Virus record (IMG/VR): IMGVR_UViG_3300030119_000582
Location: 1 to 37,023 of that record
Origin: a virus
DNA: 37,023 nt
Strand: one strand, 5' to 3'
The first letter of the stretch is position 1. The number at the start of each line of letters is the position of its first letter. A program made the translations under genes and the position numbers. The notes beneath the pieces are model-generated. The model searched no databases, had not been told where the DNA came from, and was given only the letters and a program-made list of their open reading frames with translations. Of this stretch, positions 1-6,508 are shown in pieces.

Positions 1-628
1 TATTTATCTCAGTCGCAGTTGAGGTGACCGCTACATCCTCGTTGATCTTTGGCGAAGTAAGCGTCTTGTTAGTCAAAGTATCTGTTGTACCTGTCCCCAC
101 TAAAGTCGTAGTAGCCGTAGGCATACTAATCAAGGCTTCAGTGTGATTGATTACATTCGATGCAGGAATCACAGCGTAGTTACCCATATAACCATGTGCG
201 CTACATTGGTAATACAAGATGCTAGGCGTATCTTCGTCTACGTCTATTTGTGTGTAAGCACCACTGCTTCCAGGTGTTCCGTTAGTTGTAACGCCTGTCG
301 TATAAGCCGTTGTTTTATCGGCATCAAGATAAAATCTAAATGGGTGACCGCTATTTGAACTGTCTGATTGATCGAATCTGTAATAATAGCCGCTGTCACT
401 CGTTACATTATCAGCACCGTTTAAATAAATAGCAGGAGCTTCCAGCCCATCTAAGTAGTATCCTAAAGCACTGCCATCACCGTTATACACATGTCCTGCG
501 GTCTTGCTGGCTACCGTGACTGCAATTGTAATAGGCGCAGAACTGCTTCCGTATTTACCGCCAATCGCATCGACAGAAAATACTGTGTCGGTGTTTATTA
601 ATCCTTTCGATACTTTAGTTAGAGCCAT
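1..628 (-). CDS. Tail fibre with cupredoxin-like domain, C-terminus missing
   Basis: The ATG is at 626-628 and the frame stays open for 209 codons to the window edge, so only the N-terminal part is present. Residues 80-153 form a module seen in many marine phage structural proteins: a 'YYYRFDQSDSSNSGHPF' strand, then 'TTGVTTNGTPGSSGAY', then 'YYQCSAHGYMGNYAV'. It carries H95, C142, H145 and M148, spaced as the His/Cys/His/Met ligand set of type-1 copper proteins. The tail (residues 181-197, 'TTDTLTNKTLTSPKIN') is a typical fibre linker repeat. It directly follows the chaperone gene at 632-931. The fibre role is inferred from this context; copper binding is only suggested by the ligand pattern. 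Confidence 0.75.
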   Translation of the reverse strand, partial: MALTKVSKGLINTDTVFSVDAIGGKYGSSSAPITIAVTVASKTAGHVYNGDGSALGYYLDGLEAPAIYLNGADNVTSDSGYYYRFDQSDSSNSGHPFRFYLDADKTTAYTTGVTTNGTPGSSGAYTQIDVDEDTPSILYYQCSAHGYMGNYAVIPASNVINHTEALISMPTATTTLVGTGTTDTLTNKTLTSPKINEDVAVTSTATEIN

Positions 629-631
629 TCA

Positions 632-931
632 TCAACTCCCCAACTCTGGCTTAGTATCAGGAAAATCTGAGGTGCTAGGCCAATCTCTTAGTTTTTGCCT
701 ATAAGTTTTATATGCTGCATTTTGAGGATGGTCAGTAAGTAAAGAAAACATATCGGTTTGTTGTAATTCAAAATCTCTCCATTGTCTTGCATTAGTTTTT
801 CTTTCCTCTAATGGAGGAGTTTCAGCCACATAGAATTGAAACTCTTTAATCATTCCACTGTCATAAGTATCTTTTATCCAATCACCGCTCACCGGATCTT
901 TACCCGGATTAGTAATATTTTCTCTTTTCAT
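632..931 (-). CDS. Tail fibre assembly chaperone-like protein (copy A)
   Basis: A 99-aa protein whose second half has the layout of the phage tail assembly chaperone family (Phage_tail_APC type): 'NARQWRDFELQQTDMFSLL', then 'AAYKTYRQKLRDWP' and a proline-rich end. Such proteins help fold or assemble the fibre encoded next to them. The ATG overlaps the stop of the 212-aa structural gene (ATGA at 928-931), and the partial fibre gene starts 3 nt after its stop. Bases 701-777 of this gene are repeated exactly at the window end, where a second copy has a different C-terminus (KPTLDG instead of KPELGS). Confidence 0.65.
   Translation of the reverse strand: MKRENITNPGKDPVSGDWIKDTYDSGMIKEFQFYVAETPPLEERKTNARQWRDFELQQTDMFSLLTDHPQNAAYKTYRQKLRDWPSTSDFPDTKPELGS
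701..777. repeat. 77-bp exact repeat, internal copy
   Basis: These 77 bases match the last 77 bases of the window (36947-37023) exactly and in the same orientation. The base before the match differs (T at 700, G at 36946), and the 55 or so bases before that are homologous but diverged. A match that ends precisely at the sequence edge looks like an assembly-graph overlap. Confidence 0.95.
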
Positions 932-1566
932 GCTCCAGTAATTCCTAATTGATGATATTGAACATAAGCGCGATTATAGTCAGAAAAAGTAAGAACCGCT
1001 GAAACATAATCTTCAAACTTAAAGCTTCTTTCTGCGTAAAGCATTAGGTAACCTGCTTGGTATTGGTGCATTGGTTGTTCAGCAGTATCATATCTAATTT
1101 GTCCGTTATGCTCTTGTGTGACCCCCGGATAACCTAACGGATACCCTCTACCATTAGCACCGTTAGTGGTGCTTTGAGAATCCATAAACAAACTTCCAAC
1201 TACGAGTCTTCCTTGAAAATTTGCAGTATCAATAATGTGTTCAACGCCATCTACTGTAATTCTAAATTTATGGTCTGAAGTTGCGTTAGAGGTTCTTCCA
1301 ATCATTGCTCCAATAACTATTGGATAAGTCAAGTTTGTTAAATTAACAACGGTTACATAAGCATTTAGTGTGCTTGAAAGAACGCTATCTCCTCCGTAAT
1401 ACCCCCAAGCACTTGTCATAGTAGTCCCTGTACTGGTTACACCTGCCGAAGTTACAAGTCTTGGCTGATCTAAAGAATAACCTCTATATATAGGTAGCTT
1501 TGTTGGATCTTTTGTTAAATTACCAAAAGGTAAAGCGTCAGATTTCGTTTTAGTTAATCCTGCCAT
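928..1566 (-). CDS. Tail/fibre structural protein, 212 aa
   Basis: I do not recognise a named family. The protein is rich in Thr, Ser, Gly and Tyr with no membrane segment, as expected of a beta-structured virion protein. It starts MAGLTKTKSDALPFGNL at the ATG at 1564-1566, preceded by GAGG; an in-frame upstream start would lack a better ribosome binding site. It lies between the 103-aa beta-rich protein and the fibre chaperone with a 1-base gap and an ATGA overlap, so it is translationally coupled to both. The position next to a chaperone suggests a distal tail or receptor-binding component; this is inference from context. Confidence 0.7.
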   Translation of the reverse strand: MAGLTKTKSDALPFGNLTKDPTKLPIYRGYSLDQPRLVTSAGVTSTGTTMTSAWGYYGGDSVLSSTLNAYVTVVNLTNLTYPIVIGAMIGRTSNATSDHKFRITVDGVEHIIDTANFQGRLVVGSLFMDSQSTTNGANGRGYPLGYPGVTQEHNGQIRYDTAEQPMHQYQAGYLMLYAERSFKFEDYVSAVLTFSDYNRAYVQYHQLGITGA

Positions 1567-1567
1567 A

Positions 1568-1879
1568 TTAAGCCTCGTCAAATCCCATCATTAGAGCGTT
1601 TACTGAAGCGGCAGAAGAATAAGCTATAATATAATCGTTTGCTTCTGCTACCACTGGTGAAAATGTCATGGAACTATTAGCGGCAAGAGACTCATTATAT
1701 AAAATATACCTGGCATCCTGAAAAGTTGCGCTGCTTGTCCCAAGACCGAGCCTGACTGTTACATCACTTGCTGATCTGTTGGTAATAGTAACTGAATAAC
1801 TACCGCCACTTGACCCTGCTTGTCCTACGTTTGCTGCCGTGGCGGCTGATAAATCTACACCGTCTGCTTTGACTGCCAT
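1568..1879 (-). CDS. Small beta-rich structural protein, 103 aa
   Basis: The protein is Ala/Ser/Val-rich, with alternating hydrophobic strands ('GGSYSVTITNRSASDVTVRL', later 'SSMTFSPVVAEANDYI') that resemble a small beta-sandwich accessory domain of a virion protein. There are no Cys residues, membrane segments or catalytic motifs. Its ATG overlaps the stop of the 249-aa fibre gene (TAATG at 1877-1881). Located within a run of fibre genes, it is probably a tail decoration or fibre-tip protein. No family was recognised with certainty. Confidence 0.7.
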   Translation of the reverse strand: MAVKADGVDLSAATAANVGQAGSSGGSYSVTITNRSASDVTVRLGLGTSSATFQDARYILYNESLAANSSMTFSPVVAEANDYIIAYSSAASVNALMMGFDEA

Positions 1880-2628
1880 TAGAGTTGTCCCATAAAAAAG
1901 GTTTTAGTAATGGACACGCCTGAAGAGACGGTCCCCCAACTTGTATTTCCACTGCCATCAGTTTTTAGAATTTCATTTGCGTTTCCATTCGTTGGCGGTA
2001 ATTGGAAATTAACATTCCCAGAGTAGCTTGAGTGCGGAGGGCTTTTTACCTCAATATAGTGCTGATTCGAACTCTCGCAATAGAATTTTAACGATGAAAC
2101 GCTGCCACTATTTTTCAGATCAATTGCGCCAGAACTAATGCTTACGCCAGTTGCAGCAGTTCCGACTGTGAAGGTGCCGCCAATATCTAAATCAAGAAGC
2201 GCATCCTTCACGGCGGCTCCACTTCCTGCACCATCCGTATAGATAATCTTCGATTTACCGTTCTCAATCGTTACGTTTCCTCCGCTCCCTTGGCTTATCG
2301 TGATTGATTGGCTGCCAGTGGTTGCATTCTCGACAATCCAAAGTTTGCTGATTGTGTTAGGCGCAAAAGTTAATGTGCGGGTAGCTGTCAGGCTCACAGC
2401 ACTCGTTATCTTTAAAAACAGCGATCTGAACTCGTCAGCAGCACCGTCAGCCATTGTGATTGTGGCATCGGCATCGCCGGCCATTTGCTCTATGCCAGCG
2501 CCAAGAGCTCCAGCAATGCTTGTGAGGTTGACGTTTGTTTTCGAGCCCCAATCATTGGGTGCTGACCCTGCGCCCTCGCCGACCGCAATGAGCTCAAGTC
2601 TCAAATCGTTTGTATATGTGCTTGGCAT
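1879..2628 (-). CDS. Tail fibre protein, marine-phage type, 249 aa
   Basis: The N-terminus ('TYTNDLRLELIAVGEG', then 'NDWGSKTNVNLTSIAGALGA') is the recognisable start of a large family of marine phage tail fibre proteins that continue with 'MADGAADEFRSLFLKIT' and 'SKLWIVENATTGSQSITI'. Both are present here, followed by a repetitive beta-rich distal part ending near 'NANEILKTDGSGNTSWGTV', a pattern common at fibre tips. It would form part of the host-contacting tail. The start has an AGAGGAAG Shine-Dalgarno, and the gene follows the Trp/Gly-rich protein at 2645-2941. Confidence 0.8.
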   Translation of the reverse strand: MPSTYTNDLRLELIAVGEGAGSAPNDWGSKTNVNLTSIAGALGAGIEQMAGDADATITMADGAADEFRSLFLKITSAVSLTATRTLTFAPNTISKLWIVENATTGSQSITISQGSGGNVTIENGKSKIIYTDGAGSGAAVKDALLDLDIGGTFTVGTAATGVSISSGAIDLKNSGSVSSLKFYCESSNQHYIEVKSPPHSSYSGNVNFQLPPTNGNANEILKTDGSGNTSWGTVSSGVSITKTFFMGQL

Positions 2629-2644
2629 TTATTTCTTCCTCTTT

Positions 2645-2941
2645 TTAGGCGGCTTGTTTGGTCCAGGTGGTGGTTGCTGCGGCTTGTTTTTGCCAACGAG
2701 TCCGCGCAGCCACTGCCACACTCGAAGTACCTTGGATCGCACATTGGACAGAAAATACCTCACTCGCGCTAACCGCGACTGAACACGCACCGTTAATAAC
2801 CGCACTCGCGCTAGACGACTCAGTGGCACCAACAGTGACTGAGCTTGTTCCTGTAATCGTTGCCGAAACATCTTCATTGCTCTCCTGGCCCCACAGGCCA
2901 TAACCCCAAGCGCTTGAGCCCCAACCCGACTCTACGCTCAC
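2645..2941 (-). CDS. Tail-associated WG-rich protein, 98 aa
   Basis: It starts at a GTG (2939-2941) that overlaps the stop of the preceding gene (GTGA). The N-terminus 'GWGSSAWGYGLWGQE' is the Trp-Gly motif seen in many marine phage tail proteins. The middle holds three degenerate repeats of about 19 residues built on 'ITGTSSVTVGA', 'INGACSVAVSA' and 'IQGTSSVAVAA'. The end 'WQKQAAATTTWTKQAA' is also typical of this group. No enzymatic motif is visible, and it is likely a fibre-associated structural protein. A 90-aa basic frame over the same bases (2629-2901) is judged a shadow. Confidence 0.75.
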   Translation of the reverse strand: MSVESGWGSSAWGYGLWGQESNEDVSATITGTSSVTVGATESSSASAVINGACSVAVSASEVFSVQCAIQGTSSVAVAARTRWQKQAAATTTWTKQAA

Positions 2942-3318
2942 GCTAAGTTAATATCCAAATCGCCAGCGGGGACTCGTAAAACATCTCCGCTAACAATGCT
3001 TTTACTTGCTGTAAGATTTCCAAAAGCTAGCAAGTTGCCACTTGTACTCGCATCGAACACCCCTACGGCCACAATGGTTCCCCAGTCTGCCGTTGCGGTT
3101 GGAAACTCAACGGCTCCTGTATTGGAGCTCTGTTGCGCAGTGGTCGTAAATGCAACTGTCTGCCGCACATAGCCGTTTCCTGAGAGCTCTGTACCGCCAC
3201 CAGATGCAGTAGGTGCTGATGTATACAAAGCAAGATAAAACGTACCTGGCGGCGTAAATGCATTGCCAGAAAAGACATCGTCTAATATCTCACCTGCTAA
3301 ATAATTCGAAAAAGCCAT
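2938..3318 (-). CDS. Tail fibre-associated structural protein, 126 aa
   Basis: This is a full-length member of a common phage structural family. Its landmarks are the N-terminal 'SNYLAGEILDDVF', the strand 'TFYLALYTSAPT', 'GNGYVRQTVAF', 'FPTATADWGTIVAVGVFDAS' and the closing 'GDVLRVPAGDLDI'. Members lie among tail fibre and adaptor genes in podoviruses and are thought to be minor tail or fibre proteins. Here the gene sits between the head-tail adaptor and the WG-rich protein, with a GTGA overlap to the latter. The exact role is unknown. Confidence 0.75.
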   Translation of the reverse strand: MAFSNYLAGEILDDVFSGNAFTPPGTFYLALYTSAPTASGGGTELSGNGYVRQTVAFTTTAQQSSNTGAVEFPTATADWGTIVAVGVFDASTSGNLLAFGNLTASKSIVSGDVLRVPAGDLDINLA

Positions 3319-3324
3319 AGTCTT

Positions 3325-3942
3325 TTATCCTAATACTGCCGCTCGCATGACCACCGAAGTTTGCCCAGTGGTGCGCTGATCGCTTATGTAAATGTCTTCT
3401 ATTTTTTTCTGATATAAAGCATTCCAAACTGAAAGCCGATTGTCGTCTTGCAAGTAAGGGGCTGATTGCATAAGCGATCCATACAAATAAATATCAGGCG
3501 CTAAAGTCAGCAGCCAATTCGTTGTCTCGCTATCTGACAGACTAGGGATTTTCGAGTAGTACACCATCTCGGCGGTATGGTCCCCGCTCGGAACTGGATA
3601 AACCTGAATCTCCGTTCCGATCATCGTGTAAAACAAAGGCTTACCGTTCGCAGTGCTCTCCGCTCGTTTTGCGTTAAGCGCTTCGGGCGTTAAATATTCG
3701 AGCGTTGTGACCGGGTCAGTCTCTAAAATCAAAGTCTGAGTTTGAAACCAATCAGTGGGTGTCTGCGTGTATTCAGAATTAATCGTTGCATCAGCGCGAG
3801 CAATCATTTTGCGGTGACGCAAATTTCGCGTGAGCTCCGCTTCTGCGAGCTCAATAAAACTTGGTATCACGCTCGTTAGATCGTCCCTATTAAGCCAATC
3901 TGCGATTGCGCTTTTCAATTCTGAATAAGTTGATATCGCCAT
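3325..3942 (-). CDS. Head-tail adaptor protein, SU10-like
   Basis: At 205 aa it has the size and pattern of podovirus adaptor proteins that bind beneath the portal ring and connect it to the tail. The N-terminal helical part reads 'TYSELKSAIADWLNRDDL' then 'IPSFIELAEAELTRNLR', followed by a beta-rich middle ('LFYTMIGTEIQVYPVP', 'AEMVYYSKIPSLSD') and a helical end with 'LYGSLMQSAPYLQDD'. This layout matches adaptors paired with SU10-type capsid proteins, such as the one encoded at 4269-5249. It is spaced 6 nt from the next gene and abuts the 108-aa gene upstream. Confidence 0.8.
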   Translation of the reverse strand: MAISTYSELKSAIADWLNRDDLTSVIPSFIELAEAELTRNLRHRKMIARADATINSEYTQTPTDWFQTQTLILETDPVTTLEYLTPEALNAKRAESTANGKPLFYTMIGTEIQVYPVPSGDHTAEMVYYSKIPSLSDSETTNWLLTLAPDIYLYGSLMQSAPYLQDDNRLSVWNALYQKKIEDIYISDQRTTGQTSVVMRAAVLG

Positions 3943-4269
3943 TTAGATCGTCCCGCCTCTGGTCCTGTAATATTTATTGTCAGGGTCATTTAGCCATTTC
4001 TTAAACGCTTTCTTATCGTCCAAGATTCCTTGCTGCTTCAGATCAAAATAAATAGAGAGAGGCAGTGATGCGACTTTGGACCATTCACCCCAGGGTTGAT
4101 GCTTATCTACCTGGTTCAAATCTTGTTTATTACGGCGAATGATGTCAGTCACATCCTGCGTCGTCTGGATTACGAACTTATCTTGAGACGGCTTGTCTCC
4201 CGCCTCGAAGATAAATTCGTTTTTAATCCCTGTTAAAGGATCAAAATCCAGCGTCCTCTTGTCACTCAT
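3943..4269 (-). CDS. Conserved phage protein beside capsid gene, 108 aa
   Basis: This small soluble protein recurs next to the major capsid gene in podoviruses. Recognisable stretches are 'IQTTQDVTDIIRRNKQ', 'WGEWSKVASLPLSIYFDL' and 'KKWLNDPDNKYYRTRGG'. No catalytic motif is visible and its function has not been established to my knowledge. Its ATG overlaps the stop of the capsid gene (4267-4271) and its stop abuts the adaptor start, so it is co-translated with both and is probably an assembly or connector-associated factor. Confidence 0.75.
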   Translation of the reverse strand: MSDKRTLDFDPLTGIKNEFIFEAGDKPSQDKFVIQTTQDVTDIIRRNKQDLNQVDKHQPWGEWSKVASLPLSIYFDLKQQGILDDKKAFKKWLNDPDNKYYRTRGGTI

Positions 4270-5249
4270 CAGCTTGTCGTCAAGTCCGCTGCCACGCCGA
4301 GGCCAGCTTCGTTGTTAACCTGTAGGCCATACTCCACGAGGGTCATAAATTTGGAACTATCTCCCGTTTTGGCCAGTTCGGTCACTGCCATGTCACGCAA
4401 AGTGACAAGCTCCACCATATCGGGGTCAACAAGATAAGCATCTCTCTCCCTGCTGAACCTATTGGGGACAACTTGCAACGTCCCAAAGTCGCTCATATAG
4501 ACGTCGGCGGCTCCTATGATTGTCGTAGGGCTATCACTTGGGGCCATGTACCTCTGTGCTGCGATACCACTAAAACCACTAACTGCCTGTTTATTAAATG
4601 GACCAACCATTAAGAACTGGGGCTCACCACCCGCGCTCCAAGTTGACTGAATTACGGCCTTCAAAATTGTTTCGGTAAAGGCTCGCATATTTCCCGCTGA
4701 CGCATCAGTGGCAGCAGCATTTGGCATACCATTCGATAATGTGCCTGATGCCCCTCCTGTACCCCGCGATACGTTACTGGTGAGCCAAGCAGAAAGCGAG
4801 GCAGTTTTCCTGGCTGTGCCAGCGGCTCCAGAGACTGCTGCAACGTTCACACCTACGAGGTTGAACTCCATATCGCGCTTGAGCTCATTTCCTTTTTTGG
4901 TGATCTGATATGCAAGCTGCGATCTTAGCCCAGCCTGGTCGATAGCCCCATTCAAGTTATCTGCAATAATTGCGTCTTTACGCGAAATCATTGTGACATT
5001 GGAGAGCTTCGTAGTTGCCGTAATGGCAGTGAAACTCGATAGGTCGTCTCCATCGATTTGTGCATTACTTGAGGCACTGGCGAGACTATCGATTTGCCAC
5101 TCGAAAATTGTATTGGTTGCCTTTCTTCTTCGACTCATGTTCGAAATAAAAGGCGTGGTTGTGGGCGAGATCGAATATATTATGTCAGAGAAGTCCTCTC
5201 TGATGCCGTTGACCGAATATCGCGTTGCGGTATTGGTAATAATAGCCAT
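4269..5249 (-). CDS. Major capsid protein, SU10/DUF5309 type
   Basis: A 326-aa protein with the signature of the SU10-like major capsid family: 'SDIIYSISPTTTPFISN' near the N-terminus, 'FEWQIDSLASASSNAQIDGD' (residues 49-68), an N-terminal helix region with 'AYQITKKGNELKRDMEF', then 'GGEPQFLMVGPFNKQAVSG', and the C-terminal 'VDPDMVELVTLRDMAVTELAKTG'. It forms the HK97-fold icosahedral shell. A strong Shine-Dalgarno (TAGGAG, 8 nt before the ATG) fits a highly expressed protein. It directly follows the scaffold gene, as is usual for phage head modules. Confidence 0.9.
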   Translation of the reverse strand: MAIITNTATRYSVNGIREDFSDIIYSISPTTTPFISNMSRRRKATNTIFEWQIDSLASASSNAQIDGDDLSSFTAITATTKLSNVTMISRKDAIIADNLNGAIDQAGLRSQLAYQITKKGNELKRDMEFNLVGVNVAAVSGAAGTARKTASLSAWLTSNVSRGTGGASGTLSNGMPNAAATDASAGNMRAFTETILKAVIQSTWSAGGEPQFLMVGPFNKQAVSGFSGIAAQRYMAPSDSPTTIIGAADVYMSDFGTLQVVPNRFSRERDAYLVDPDMVELVTLRDMAVTELAKTGDSSKFMTLVEYGLQVNNEAGLGVAADLTTS

Positions 5250-5259
5250 GGTATAGCTC

Positions 5260-6270
5260 CTATCCTAAAAGCGATTCAACTAAATTAGCCGCATCATCAA
5301 TGCGACCACCTTTTGCAAGACGTTGACGTTGGGTCTTCACCCGCTTGGAGCCCGGTTTTACCTGAGCGCTTCTTGCACCAGGTTGCACCGCATTTTTTCT
5401 CCGAGCCTTGGTCGCTTTTTTCACGCGCCTAGCTCCTCTATCAAACAACATGGCTTTTCGAAGCACGTTAATATGGTTCGCTCTTACGAGTGATCCCATC
5501 TCCTCCTCTGAGATTCCTTGGTCTGCAAGATAGGATTTGAGCTCTTCACTCTCCTTCTTCGCAACCTTCTCATCCTTCCAACTTGGGATGAGCTCAGGGA
5601 GCTTACTCACTTCGTTGTTCAGCAAAGTTTGCATTTGCTCTTGTTGCTCTTTGGCCTGAGCATCCATCACTCGCTTTTGCTCTGCCTGAATCGCCACAAG
5701 TTTTTGCTGCCGTTCTTGCTGACGCTTAGTCCACTGTCGTTCTTGCCTAGTCGCTTCGATTGGATCGGTTTCAAATAACTGATCAAAATCCGGCGCTGGC
5801 TCGTCTGTTGCTCCAATCTGCGCTTGCAATGCTCCAAGAAGTTGAGCGTATTGCTGGCGCTCAAGAGACACGGCATCACGTTCTTGCATGAAGAGCTTTC
5901 GCTCTTCTGATAATGCCTGACTCTTTTTCGTATAATCTGATGTCCGCGAGTAACCCGATTTCAGTTCCGCCAGGTCTACTTCAACTTCTTCGCCGTTAAC
6001 TTTAACGGTGAATGTTTCCGCGACCTCGGGCTCTTCATCGAGCTCTTGCTCATCGTCCACCAGTTCGGCATCGTCGTCCTCAAACTCTTCGTCTCCTTCG
6101 AGCTCTTCGTCCTCTAACACCTCGCCTTCTTCGTCCAAAGAAGACTCGTCAATCGTCTCTTCAGGGCTATCAGCTTTTTCCTCTTCAGGAGCCAGTAAGT
6201 CCATAATTCGACTTTGCGCATCCGAAATCCCAGATATGGGATTCGGTTCATCTGTTATTTTATCATCCAT
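5260..6270 (-). CDS. Scaffolding protein
   Basis: A 336-aa highly charged protein with three zones. The N-terminal third is very acidic (residues about 27-82 are mostly Asp and Glu). A short beta segment follows, 'ETFTVKVNGEEVEVDLAELK', then a long Gln/Glu/Lys-rich coiled coil of about residues 110-230. A basic Arg/Lys-rich C-terminus (about 280-325) is suited to binding capsid subunits. This acidic-coil-basic layout, and the place between portal and major capsid gene, are those of podovirus scaffolds that guide procapsid assembly and then leave. The gene overlaps the 81-aa gene by 8 nt. Confidence 0.85.
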   Translation of the reverse strand: MDDKITDEPNPISGISDAQSRIMDLLAPEEEKADSPEETIDESSLDEEGEVLEDEELEGDEEFEDDDAELVDDEQELDEEPEVAETFTVKVNGEEVEVDLAELKSGYSRTSDYTKKSQALSEERKLFMQERDAVSLERQQYAQLLGALQAQIGATDEPAPDFDQLFETDPIEATRQERQWTKRQQERQQKLVAIQAEQKRVMDAQAKEQQEQMQTLLNNEVSKLPELIPSWKDEKVAKKESEELKSYLADQGISEEEMGSLVRANHINVLRKAMLFDRGARRVKKATKARRKNAVQPGARSAQVKPGSKRVKTQRQRLAKGGRIDDAANLVESLLG

Positions 6271-6508
6271 TGATCATACCGTCCTTTTGCTTCTCGAAAG
6301 CAATCGAGTCCGCCGCACTGCGTAAATGCGTGAGCGCTTGTTCGAGCACTTCCAGTTTTGCATAGATGCGATCACGCTCATCGAGCTTTGAAGATCGCGA
6401 CCACTCTTCAAACAACTCCCACTTCATCCGCTTCACCATCTCTTCAAAGTAGGGGTCGTTGAAAAATTGTTGTAAGGCTAGGTGATAGCCTCGATCATTG
6501 TCCGCCAT
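6263..6508 (-). CDS. Small helical head-module protein, 81 aa
   Basis: An 81-aa, mostly helical protein ('LALQQFFNDPYFEEMVKRMK', later 'AKLEVLEQALTHLRSAAD') with many charged residues and no membrane segment. It overlaps the end of the portal gene by 14 nt and the start of the scaffold gene by 8 nt. Small proteins in this slot occur in other podoviruses but their role is not settled; a portal- or scaffold-associated assembly factor is plausible. I recognise no domain. Confidence 0.7.
   Translation of the reverse strand: MADNDRGYHLALQQFFNDPYFEEMVKRMKWELFEEWSRSSKLDERDRIYAKLEVLEQALTHLRSAADSIAFEKQKDGMING

Noticed and set aside
2300-2782. 160-aa plus-strand frame
   Set aside because: It lies antisense to two fibre genes with clear family motifs; no promoter or ribosome binding site is seen.
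2629-2901. 90-aa Arg/Lys-rich minus-strand frame
   Set aside because: It overlaps the 98-aa WG-rich gene, which has recognisable family motifs and a GTGA-coupled start; the basic composition is a frame-shift shadow.
6008-6325. Serine-rich plus-strand frame
   Set aside because: Poly-Ser arises from reading the Asp/Glu-rich scaffold codons on the opposite strand.
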